Positions 21,431 through 31,101 of a stretch of DNA of 64,000 nucleotides are shown piece after piece. Below the pieces are notes generated by a model. It saw nothing but the letters and a program-made list of their open reading frames with translations, was not told where the DNA came from and did no database searches. Positions within the stretch are counted from its first letter, which is position 1; each line of letters begins with the position of its first letter. A program made the position numbers and the translations under genes. The DNA comes from Niebla homalea (taxonomy: Eukaryota; Ascomycota; Lecanoromycetes; Lecanorales; Ramalinaceae). The DNA is taken from assembly GCA_019925105.1 (NCBI GenBank), contig JAHGAU010000003.1:1302001-1366000 (forward strand), read 5' to 3'.

Positions 21431-22699
21431 TCAAAGCTGAAACTTCGTCCTGACCTTCTCCATCCCACCCCTCCACTCCCACTCTTGCCCACTACCCCTC
21501 TGGATCCCCTTATCCACCCTTCTCAACTTCAACGTGAATCTCGGTCCCAGCTCTTGCAGCCCTGCCCTGATCCCTTCCACGCCTGGCACCTCCTTCCCAT
21601 CCGGCCCCACAACACTCTTCTCCGTCGCCCGCTTCTCCCGGAATACATACCGGTGCCGTCTCAAGAAGATGTAGTCGCGCTGGTTGTGTAAGGTAACCAC
21701 CTGCCTCCCCCTTAGCTCCGGCTGTGGTGGAAACAATGTGCGGAAGAGATGAGCCGTCAGCAAGCCCAGTGGAGTTCGGAAATTGTTCAAGATGAGTTCA
21801 GGGATGTGCTCGGTGGGACGGCCATGACCGGGTAATCTCTTGCCGTCCACCCAGGACGAGACTGTGAAGTGAAAGGTGGGACCTGCAGGTAGATGGACCA
21901 TCGTCAAGCCTTTCGGTCTCTTCTGATCTTCTTCCAGCACGAGGACGGTGGTGTAATTGCGGTTCGCCGCGAAGGCGGAGATCTCGCGGACGCTGAACCT
22001 GTGGCCGTAGCGATGGGAGGAGCGGGGAATGTAGACACTGAAGGGAAAGAGTGTTGTGAGGAGCTCGGCTTCGTGGTGGAGGGTTGAGTTAAGGGATGTG
22101 GTGATTAGAATTTTTGGGGTTCGTGGAGGATCTTGGGAGAACAAGGTGGGAAATTTGAGGGCGAGTGCTTCTGGTGTTAGGTCAAGATTCGTGCTCGTGG
22201 TTGAATGGATGGGACTGGTCGCTCGTTCCGTGGGAGTTCGATTTGTGGACCTCTGCTTCGACTTCTCTGCTTTTGCCTCTTCATTGCCATCGGACTCGCT
22301 GTCGCTGGCTGGGTCGATCATGCTATCTTTGTCGTTATCAGAGCCATTCACGAGTTCAATGTCGCTGTTGTCCCGTCCCGAGCTTTGGGCATCGTCATCA
22401 AGCTTTTGTTTTTTCAACCTTTCAACATCCACGGATACACCCAATCCGTCCCCAGTATCCCGGTCCACTTCATCCCATACCCTTTTCCGCTCCAAAGTGA
22501 GAGGAACATTCCTCTTCAACCTCTCCTCACGTAATTTAGGGTCTTTGTCTTCATCCCGCCGCCTTCGAAACCGCTCATCCCGCTTGGCGCTGTCCAAGGC
22601 TTTCTTCCTTTTGATATGGAGATTTTGCCTCTTTTCTTTGTTCGAGGTTTTGAAAGGTAAAGAAGCCTTGGGCCCTAATTTCAGCTTTTTTGAAGCCAT
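21431..22699 (-). CDS. RPF1: Ribosome production factor 1 (Brix domain)
   Basis: Single exon, 422 residues from ATG 22699 (MASKKLKLGPKASLPFK); the frame is open further upstream but the first codon there is not ATG. The N-terminal half is basic then acidic (NLHIKRKKALDSAKRDER, RFRRRRDEDKDPKLREER, and a Ser/Asp/Glu tract near residue 110-150). The Brix domain starts around PRTPKILITTSLNSTLHH and includes HRYGHRFSVREISAFAANR, GPTFHFTVSSWVDGKRLPG and VVTLHNQRDYIFLRRHRYVF, ending in an RPF1-type GPRFTLKLRRVDKGIQRG. RPF1 acts in the nucleolus in 60S subunit assembly and ITS2 processing. It is divergent from GRS1. Confidence 0.93.
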   Translation of the reverse strand: MASKKLKLGPKASLPFKTSNKEKRQNLHIKRKKALDSAKRDERFRRRRDEDKDPKLREERLKRNVPLTLERKRVWDEVDRDTGDGLGVSVDVERLKKQKLDDDAQSSGRDNSDIELVNGSDNDKDSMIDPASDSESDGNEEAKAEKSKQRSTNRTPTERATSPIHSTTSTNLDLTPEALALKFPTLFSQDPPRTPKILITTSLNSTLHHEAELLTTLFPFSVYIPRSSHRYGHRFSVREISAFAANRNYTTVLVLEEDQKRPKGLTMVHLPAGPTFHFTVSSWVDGKRLPGHGRPTEHIPELILNNFRTPLGLLTAHLFRTLFPPQPELRGRQVVTLHNQRDYIFLRRHRYVFREKRATEKSVVGPDGKEVPGVEGIRAGLQELGPRFTLKLRRVDKGIQRGSGQEWEWRGGMEKVRTKFQL

Positions 22700-22888
22700 C
22701 GTATTCCTAGTGAAAACTGTTTGGATGTGGTTGAAGTTTGTTACTTCTTGTTGTGGGGAAGCTGCGAAATGGTTCGTAGGGCTGATTTCGAGGCTCGTCA
22801 ACACAAATCATAAAAGGGTTTTCTGAGTCACGCAAGCCATTGGACTCTTAGTAGTTCTCGAACAGGTCCAAAGTTTCTGGATCATCAT
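22700..22888. promoter_or_regulatory. 189 bp bidirectional promoter of RPF1 and GRS1
   Basis: Start codons of two divergently transcribed translation-related genes lie 189 bp apart, so their upstream sequences must overlap. If GRS1 initiates at its inner ATG the gap is 321 bp. No specific site can be named with confidence. Confidence 0.7.
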
Positions 22889-25047
22889 ATGGGATTACTG
22901 GACCTTTCCATCCGTGCGAGCATATTCAAGTATACGTGGCAATATCCTTGTGCTGCGACAAGAGCTTTTGGATCTTCACGTACGCTGTTTCGAGCCAAAA
23001 ATCCTCAACGAACGGACATCATGGCGTCAGATATGACGACCAAGACGGGTAAGGCCTTTGACCGGACTTCATTGGACACAATATTACGCCGTCGGTTGTT
23101 CTACACTCCAGCATTCGAAGTTTATAATGGCGTTGCAGGGCTCTACGACTATGGTCCACCAGGCTGCACGTTGCAAGCAAATATCATAGATACTTGGAGA
23201 AAACACTTCGTGCTTGAGGAGGACATGCTCGAAGTTGACTGTACCATGCTTACACCGGCTGAAGTGCTCAAGACTAGTGGCCATGTGGACAAGTTCGCAG
23301 ATTGGATGTGCAAAGATCCCAAGACTGGTGACATCTTTCGGGCCGATCATCTGGTGGAGGAGGTCTTGGAGGCGAGGCTAGCAGGCGACAAAAAAGCACG
23401 GGGAGAGGAAGTCATCGTGGATGAGGCCAAGGAAGCCAAAAAGAAGAGGAAAGCTAAGGACATGGGGGCGGTCAAACTTGAGGATGTGGTGGTGAGGGAA
23501 TATGAGGAGACTCTTGCCAAGATCGACAACTACGATGGGGCCGAGCTGGGTCAACTGATCACCAAATTCCAGATCAAGAACCCTGTCACTGGTGGTGATG
23601 TCCTGCCGCCTGTTGCATTCAACCTCATGTTTCAGACCTCGATTGGTCCAAGCAGCAATCTGGCGGGATATCTAAGACCAGAGACAGCTCAAGGCCAATT
23701 CTTAACATTTCAGAAGCTCCTGGAATTCAACCAGCAAGCCATGCCATTTGCGTCTGCTTGTATTGGCAAATCCTTCCGAAACGAAATCTCGCCTAGAGCT
23801 GGATTGTTGAGGGTGAGGGAATTTACGATGGCTGAGATCGAACATTTCGTAGACCCCGAAGGTGGCAAGAAACATCCAAGATTTCACGAGATCAAGGATG
23901 TGAAGTTGGGCTTGCTTGACAGGAATGTTCAGCTCTCCGGTAGTACTCAACTCAAGCACATGACCATGGGTGAAGCGGTTGATGCCGGCGTCGTCGATAG
24001 CGAGACTCTTGGCTACTTTGTTGTGCGAATATACCTATTTCTCGTTCGGATCGGCGCCGACCCGCACAAGATCCGGTTCAGACAACACATGGCTAATGAG
24101 ATGGCCCATTATGCGGCCGATTGCTGGGACGCTGAGCTACAGACGAGCTACGGCTGGATTGAGTGTGTCGGTTGCGCAGACCGAAGTGCTTATGACTTAT
24201 CTGTCCATGCAAAGAAGACGGGTGCCCCCCTTTGTGTTCGAGAGACGCGCAAAGAGCCACTGAAGATCGAAGAATGGGCGCTGGACCTCGACAAGAAGAA
24301 GTTCGGACCAAAGTTCAAAAAGGACGGCAAGGCTGTGGAGGCAGCTCTGGAAGCATTGACTCAGGACGTCCGGGAGAAGTTGTCCCTCGACTTGGCTCAG
24401 ACTGGAAAGGCCAAAATCCAGGTACCAGGCCTTGGATCCGGCGAGAGCACCGTCGAGATCGGGAAGGACCTGATCAATATCGAGAAGAGGACGAGGGTAG
24501 AGCATGTCAGAGAGTATACCCCAAATGTCATCGAGCCCGCTTTCGGCATTGGCAGAATCCTGTACAGTGTGATCGAGCATGTCTACTGGTCGAGAGCAGG
24601 CGCTGAGGAAAGAGGGGTAAACCAAGTGTCACTGTCTGAAAGCTTTAACTAACGCCTACAAAGGTCCTTTCGTTCCCACCGCCAGTCGCCCCCACCAAGG
24701 TTCTCTTGGTACCTCTGTCGACGCATCCCGACTTCAAACCGCTTGTACAGCGATTGGGTCACAAATTGCGTCAGCTTGAGATCTCCAACCGAGTGGATGA
24801 TTCCTCGGCAAGCATCGGCAAACGCTATTCAAGAAACGATGAGCTTGGGACGCCGCTAGGTGTTACAGTCGACTTCCAATCAATAAAAGACAACACCTTT
24901 ACTTTGAGAGATAGGGATACCACCAAGCAGGTTCGAGCTGACGAAGGAGCGATTTGTAAGGCGATCGAGAGTCTAGTCAGGGGCCAGAAGACGTGGGCGG
25001 ACATCCAAAGCGAATTGCCCGAGTTCACTCAGCAGGATGTCGATTGA
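22889..25047 (+). CDS. GRS1: Glycyl-tRNA synthetase, likely dual-localised
   Basis: Two exons, 22889-24616 and 24664-25047, with a 47 bp intron (GTAAAC..AAAG; branch CTAAC), 703 residues. A class II synthetase: FYTPAFEVYNGVAGLYDYGP near the start, glycine-pocket PETAQGQFLTFQKLL, motif 2 SFRNEISPRAGLLRVREF, IECVGCADRSAYDL, motif 3 EPAFGIGRILYSVIEH, and an anticodon-binding domain (PPPVAPTKVLLVPL). It charges tRNA-Gly. The first ATG (22889) adds 44 residues rich in Arg, Ser and Ala without acidic residues after position 5, a probable mitochondrial presequence (FKYTWQYPCAATRAFGSSR). The second ATG (23021) starts MASDMTTKTGKAFDR, the usual cytosolic N-terminus. Alternative initiation for two compartments is inferred. 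Confidence 0.93.
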
Positions 25048-26548
25048 GCTCAATTTCCAACTATGCTCGCCTTTTAATCCTCTTCCGAAATGCGACAGTC
25101 CCAATAATTACCGACATGGTGGGTACATGGATGTACTGCCAACGCGACGTGGTATCGAGGCTTGGGCCCACATGAAGGAAGAGCAATGATGGCAGTATTA
25201 GAGGTCTTGGGCGAAGCAAGTCAAAAGCAAGGTATGCTTTGCCTTGTGAGAAGTGACGTCTGAAGTCCCGGATCCAATTGCCTGGGAGATCGGGTTGAAT
25301 ATCCGAACCATGGACTCTGTCAGGGTCTGCGAGCAACACGGAAGGGATTGGCTAACAAGTAACATGAGCTTGCATAAGAGCATGCAGGTTTGGCCGTTTG
25401 GGATAGATACAACAGTTGGTTTTGGGATCCAAAGCTGAAACCACCCGTTCCTGACCCGACACTGTGGAAGCGATGAGGGCGCGCTTATCACATTGAGTAT
25501 GGTGCTGAGGGTCCTGTCCAAGAACGACAATAAATAGAACATTCCCTGATCTATCGTTCAAAATCCCACCCGGAGCTTTTGTATTGCTTCGAACATCATC
25601 GGCCAAAACTGCCTGGCCTGACCTCGTCCCCTTATCTGGTGGCCAATGCTACCGCACTTGCCAGCGCATATGACAATCGTAATCAGAATATTCTGACACA
25701 TGGCCGGTTGTCGAGCAAGAACAGGCCAGTCAGCGCGAGTGTAAATTGCCTCCACTGCGTTCCATTAAGGCAGACTCTAAATGTGGAACGAGCTGCCGAA
25801 AGCCGACCCTGCTGATCATCGGGTGGGAATAAGTACGAACCTACGGATTAATGGCATTGCTACGCCGCTCAGGTGCATCGATGTTTCGAGGAAGTTGGGG
25901 CCAACTTCCCAGAGGCCCATGAAGCTCCTTTGACCTCTACAGCGGTACTTTCGGGATCTTCTTAGTCCTAATGACGAGTGATAACGATGGTAGCTAATCT
26001 ATCACTATCACTGCCATTTCTCAGTCTTCCCTTCAATACCGCTTCTGCCCGGGCCCGAAAAGTCGAGTCAGAAATCGCTTCTTGCATCGCTTGGCCCATC
26101 AAAGGGGAAAGGCTCAACACAGGGTTGGTGGAGTCAAATAGCAGCGCTTCTTTACTCACTACTTTCCTTCTCCTGGAATCAAAGTGACATGTCTCACATC
26201 ATCTCGCGACTTATGATTCGCTGTCCACGCACAAGCTCTTCTGCTACCCCAAGGCTTCAACCTCTTTGCTCTTTCTATTTGCATTCAAGAATACTTGCAA
26301 ACATGCATACTACAGTCCTTACCTGTTGACGCGTTCATTTCTTCTGTGTGTGCCTTCTCCCCTTGTCTATATCAGTCCAACTCTTTTCGACCTTATGCAT
26401 TTGCAGTAATGTGGCCTTGCCCCCTGAATCTTCTAAAGCGTCCCTTGCACCTGCCGATCACGTGCGCTTTCCTTTCCTCCTAATCATTTGTTTATATCTG
26501 CAGTCATTCTCACCACGCTGCAATCGTCCCCCTAAAGATTCAATCTCC
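25048..26548. other. Intergenic, no gene recognised
   Basis: About 1.5 kb with only short frames lacking family features. The right end is the promoter and 5' leader of the methyltransferase gene, with pyrimidine-rich stretches near 26270-26540. Confidence 0.45.
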
Positions 26549-27604
26549 ATGTCAGGACCAATTGAAGTACGCGAGCAGGACCGAGCCTTGGACGACAATG
26601 ACATCAGTACGGAAGACGAGCAAGCCAGAAGCTCATCAGAGCCAGAGGCTGCCTCTGGGGAATCAGGGTAGGGGCCGCTATTCACCACCGCACAAGCGGT
26701 CTGCCAACTGACAGACAACAGACGGTCCACCCGATCTCTCAAGTCCGAGACAGCGGAAGCGATGCTCGAGAACGGCCGCTACTACTGCAATGAATTCTAT
26801 TTGATGCCCTGTGATGATGCCGAACAGACTCGCCTCACCATCACCTACCAGACCTATCTTTTCCTCCTTGGCAAGCAAATCACGCTTGGTCAGATCCGCA
26901 ATCCGCAACGAATCCTCGACATCGGCACGGGAACAGGAGACTGGGCGATCGCTGCTGCCGAGAGATTCCCCAATGCTGAGATCACGGGCACGGACATCAC
27001 GACCACGCTTCACCCCAAGGCCGCGCCCCCCAAGGTCTCCTTCGAGCTTGATGATGCCCAGGACGATTGGACGTACAATGAGCCCTTCGACTTCATCCAC
27101 ATACGCGAGCTCCGCGGATCGTTCTCCGATTGGGATGCGGTGTACGCGCAGGTGGCTAAACATCTCAAGAATGGTGGGGTGGTGGAGGTGGCCGACCACG
27201 GAATGATCAATCTCACCAATGAGCCTGAGAATTCGTACGTCAGCATCTTCAGCGGGGCACTGCTGTCTGCGTCGGAGAAGGCAAAGACGCCCCTGACATT
27301 CGATCACATGAAGAAGGCCATGTTCGAAAAGGCAGGGCTGAGCATCACGAAGAACAAGACATTCGACTTGCCAATTGGGCCATGGAGCGATGACCCGAGG
27401 AAGAAGACGGCGGGGAAGATTGCTCTAGTCGCTGCCCTCGAAGGTCTGGAGGCTTACAGTCTACGGCTTCTGACGAGATATCAGGCTTGGACGGAGGAGG
27501 AGGTGAGGGAGATGTGTGGGAAAGTACAAGCTGAGATGATGGCGCCAGATGCAAAGCCTTTCGTCAAGGTACAATTCGTCGTGGCCAGGAAGACGGCCTT
27601 CTGA
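26549..27604 (+). CDS. LaeA-like class I SAM-dependent methyltransferase
   Basis: Two exons, 26549-26667 and 26722-27604, with a 54 bp intron (GTAGGG..AACAG; branch CTGAC), 333 residues. Exon 1 codes a short acidic, Ser-rich N-terminus. The Rossmann methyltransferase starts at ILDIGTGTGDWAIAAAERFP (motif I, SAM binding), then ITGTDI (acidic end of strand 2), FELDDAQDDWTYNEPFDFIH (motif around strand 4), HLKNGGVVEVADHGM and a C-terminal FVKVQFVVARK. The YYCNEFYLMPCDDAEQTRL segment before motif I is characteristic of the LaeA/UMTA-like group that often influences secondary metabolism or development; the substrate of this copy is unknown. No biosynthetic neighbours are present. Confidence 0.85.
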
Positions 27605-28127
27605 ATGGAGATATAGGATTGCAAGTGAGAGACTGTATGACTAACGCTTGACGAGGCACGAGATGTATGATATCGACGAGAGGATTGCATGATTGGCGCA
27701 TGAGAGGAATAGATTCGAATTCATTCCTCCATGTCATTACTTATGCTGAGACCATCCATGCATCTGCACGCAGCACATTTGACATGTATCTCATTCGAAT
27801 ATACCAAAATCCTCTACCTGTCATGCTCCAGTCATAGGAAGTAGAGCAACCTCCCGCCTTCTCAGCCTCCTTCATCTCCTATTGGCTCCAGGTTTCCAGG
27901 CTGCGAAAAGCTGCTTCCGCCTTGGCGTCCGAAACCAGGAACCCTCGAGATCCAATGGACCAATGGTTGTAGTGAATAACACCCAGATCTTGCTGAAGCA
28001 ACACCGGAGCAACATGAAGACGTGATGAAGCAGTGTATCCTTGATCTACCTATCATATGTAAAGACATGACTTCATAGCGATCCTGCGTTGCAACCCGAC
28101 CGAGCGCAATTGGCGACTCTCCACAGA
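27605..28127. other. Intergenic upstream of SEC12
   Basis: 3' flank of the methyltransferase gene and promoter of SEC12. No gene seen. Confidence 0.4.
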
Positions 28128-30397
28128 ATGTCTCTTGACTACGTTACCGCAAAGAAAACCCTCAGCTGTCCACTTTATGCCGCGGACTTCGACCCACAGA
28201 ACAACGCTTTTCTGCTGGTCGGAGGAGGCGGCGGCGAGGGTCGCAGCGGAGTGGGCAACAAGATAGTAAATTAAGATTTTCCTATGAACCATTGTCATCC
28301 ATCTGACCTACGATCAAACAGACACTGCTCAACGCCTCCAAAAAACATGAGCTTTCAGAGGTCATCGAGATAAACCTCTCGAGGGACGAAGACTCGGTGA
28401 CCTCACTTGCTTACGTCCAGTCTACGGAGCTATGGGCAGCCGCTTTCGCAGGGATCAATTCGTCAATGAAGGAGCAGAAGGAGGGCAACAACCAACATCT
28501 ACGCTCTTTTTGGCTCGAGTATCCACCCAAGCGCAAGCCCGGCTCAACAGGAGGACACGAGACAAGGCAGGATGAGAAACCTCCGGAGTATGCTGGTAAG
28601 ACCAAAGCTCTGGGAAGGGTTTCGTATTTCACGCCTATGACCACCACAAAGCCGGAGACGTTTCAACGAGTCCTAAGGCTCTCAAAGGAGAAAATTCACA
28701 ATGGACAGCGCATGGGGGCTGTAGCTACAGGACTTGCGCCCCAAGGCGAGATCGTCATTTTTAGAGCAGACGTCCACTCACCCAGCGCGAACGACATCAG
28801 GGGTCGCATCAATCTAGGGGGAAAAGAAGAAGCGGCAGACGTGGACCTTACAGCCATTAATGATGGCGACGACGCCTCCAAATTCCTCATCGCTTACTGT
28901 ACTGACTACGATGTCTACACGACCACTCGCAACCTCAACTACAATCGATCCGAAACATGTGACATTCGATGCATACACAGTAACCCCCATCCAGACGTCT
29001 TCGCCAGCACCAAAGCCCGTCCCAAGTTTCGCTCCCTCCGCTTCCTTACACCTACTCTCCTCCTCATCCTCCAAAACCTCCCGAACGGCACAGGAGCCGA
29101 GCTTCTCCTCATGCAAACATCCGGCACAATCCTCCTCCGCAACCGCCTCCACAAGAAGATCAAGTCAGGCACCGCCCTCACCGTCTCATCCCTCCCCTTC
29201 ACCACAGCCCCCCGAAAATCCGAACCGAGAATCCAGCACGCCATCGCCGTAGCCGGCGCCGACACCTCCATCACCATTCTCACCCTCGACACCCCCCCCT
29301 CAGCACCCTATCCCCCTGCGGGCAGAAATCTGAGATTGAAGCATCAAGAACTGATCAAGAACGACCACCCCACCTCCATCACCTCCCTCGCCTTCTCCCA
29401 CCACAACCCCTCGACAACTCCCTGGGTGTCCACACCCGCACAATACCTCAAACTCGCCTCGACCTCCATAGCCAACACCGTCGTCGTCCACACCTTCCCG
29501 CTCTTCCCATACCCGCCCCCACCCAAAACCCCGCACGAAGACACGAAACCCGCGAGTGGATATCTCCTCGCCCCACCCTCGCACCGGCGGGAGACAGCGA
29601 GCGAAACCCTGTTTACTATAATGATGGGGATCCTGGCCATCGCCCTCTCGGCTTTCGCACTGCAGGCCTTCAGCGAGATCCGCGGGGTGAGCCCCGATCT
29701 GTTGGGCGCCAAGGGCTGGTTGGGCGGGGGCCTGTACGAGAAGCTGGGCGCGCCGGACATCTATGAGAAGGCGAGCCCGAGCGAGGTGTTTGAGAATTAC
29801 GTCAACAGGGGCGCCGTCAAGGTGCCCGTCGTGGCGCAGGAGGAGGAGGAGGAGGAGGAGGAGGAGGAGGTCAGCCCCGCGGTCGAGGACGGAGCAGGCA
29901 GCAGCAGTGTCTCCACCAGCGCCGCTGTGAGCGAGGTATCAAGTACCGCCGCCGCCGAGGCTGCTGCTGCTGCTGCTGCTTCTTCGAAACAGGAGGCCAA
30001 GGTGGTGGTCGTCGGCGGCGGAGGCTTGAGAGAGCTGATCCGGTCGAGGGATTCGGGCTCGGACACCGAGGATGCGGGCAACGATGGCAATGCCATCGTC
30101 GTCGCCCTCCACCACCACCACCATTCTCACTCCTCCTCCGCCGGCTCCTCCGGGGCTGGCAAGGCCGAGTCGTTGTTGTTGTCAGCGGTCCTCCATCCCG
30201 AGGACTCGATACGGCAAACACACCAGGGCGCGCGGAGGTGGGAAGAGCTGCCGAGTCAAGAACGAGAGGCGTGGAAGCAGCGGTTGGCGGAGGCCGGGGA
30301 GTGGGCCGTTGGGGAGGGGGAGGCCGTGTTGAAGGGGGTGTTCTTCTCGGGGCTGGCGGGGGCCGTGAGGGCGGCGGCGGTGCACGCGGAGCTATAG
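28128..30397 (+). CDS. SEC12: SEC12-type guanine nucleotide exchange factor for Sar1
   Basis: Two exons, 28128-28265 and 28322-30397, with a 56 bp intron (GTAAAT..AACAG; branch CTGAC), 737 residues. The N-terminus has the SEC12 signature PLYAADFDPQNNAFLLVGGG followed by GEGRSGVGNKI, the potassium-binding K-loop needed for exchange activity. A seven-bladed beta-propeller without strong WD repeats follows. One transmembrane segment (LFTIMMGILAIALSAFALQAF, about residue 455) separates it from a lumenal part with GVSPDLLGAKGWLGG. SEC12 sits in the ER membrane and loads Sar1 with GTP to start COPII budding. The lumenal tail has runs of Glu, Ala and His encoded by GAG, GCT/GCC and CAC repeats; these vary easily in length. 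ATG 28128 is chosen because the upstream in-frame start is TTG. Confidence 0.9.
29838..30126 (+). repeat. Trinucleotide repeats in SEC12 lumenal tail
   Basis: A GAG run near 29838-29871 encodes ten Glu, a GCT/GCC run near 29948-29981 encodes Ala, and CAC repeats near 30109-30126 encode His. They keep the reading frame, so length changes would be tolerated. Confidence 0.85.
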
Positions 30398-31101
30398 TCA
30401 GAGCTGGGAAGATGGAGATGGGGAGATAGGGAAGGGGGGAGGTTTGCTAGTTGGGGAGAGCAATGGAAGAAGTGATAGGTGTGTGTGTGTGTGTACATAA
30501 GCTTGAAAGTGGGTGTGACTGGTCCTCTACAGTTATTATATCCCAGTCGAAAGGGTACATACATATCCCCGGTTTGAAGAATCGAATCCCTCTCGACTTC
30601 TTCTCTATCGGGATTGGTGAACACGTGAAACGTCGTCGAGACTAGGCGCCGCCGAGAGAGAGAGAGAGCATGTAGTGAAAAGTTTTTCGATACTTTCAAC
30701 TTTTCGATTTGGAAGATTAAACAGTCAACGACTTTATGTATAAAGCCTCCCATGAAGGATAGGTAGGTAGGTGGGAATTTTCCCAAGTTCACAAAATCTA
30801 CACCACAGACAAACCGGCGTGTGCTTCTTTTTCCCCCCTCTCCAACGAAACCTGCGCTATGCAGTAGCATGAAAAAAAAAATTAGAAAAATAGATGTATC
30901 CAAATCCTTGTCATCATGATCTCAAATGGGTATCCTAGCAAGAAGAGAGTGATTGTCCCCCAAAATTTTTTCCAAAAAAAAGATCCCTCACTTCACCAGG
31001 GTCGAAATGAAATTTACAGTCGTCCATCTATCTATCCCAGCAGCCTTCATGTACTATGTTGGGTGGATCAGCTTACCTCCTCAATCGCTTCCTCTTGCTC
31101 A
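30398..31101. other. Intergenic between convergent genes, with microsatellites
   Basis: Holds a (GT)n run at about 30479-30494, an (AG)n run at about 30654-30668, a TAGG tetramer run near 30759-30772 and an A-run near 30872-30881. Converging 3' ends of SEC12 and the DUF4203 gene. No gene seen. Confidence 0.6.

Noticed and set aside
14239..27604. FAD oxidoreductase plus LaeA-like methyltransferase as a secondary-metabolite cluster
   Set aside because: They are ~10 kb apart with RPS17, STE3, RIM1, RPF1 and GRS1 between them, and no backbone synthase is present.
30256..30903. 215-residue minus-strand ORF over the SEC12 3' end
   Set aside because: It crosses microsatellites and the antisense of SEC12 coding sequence, with no family features.
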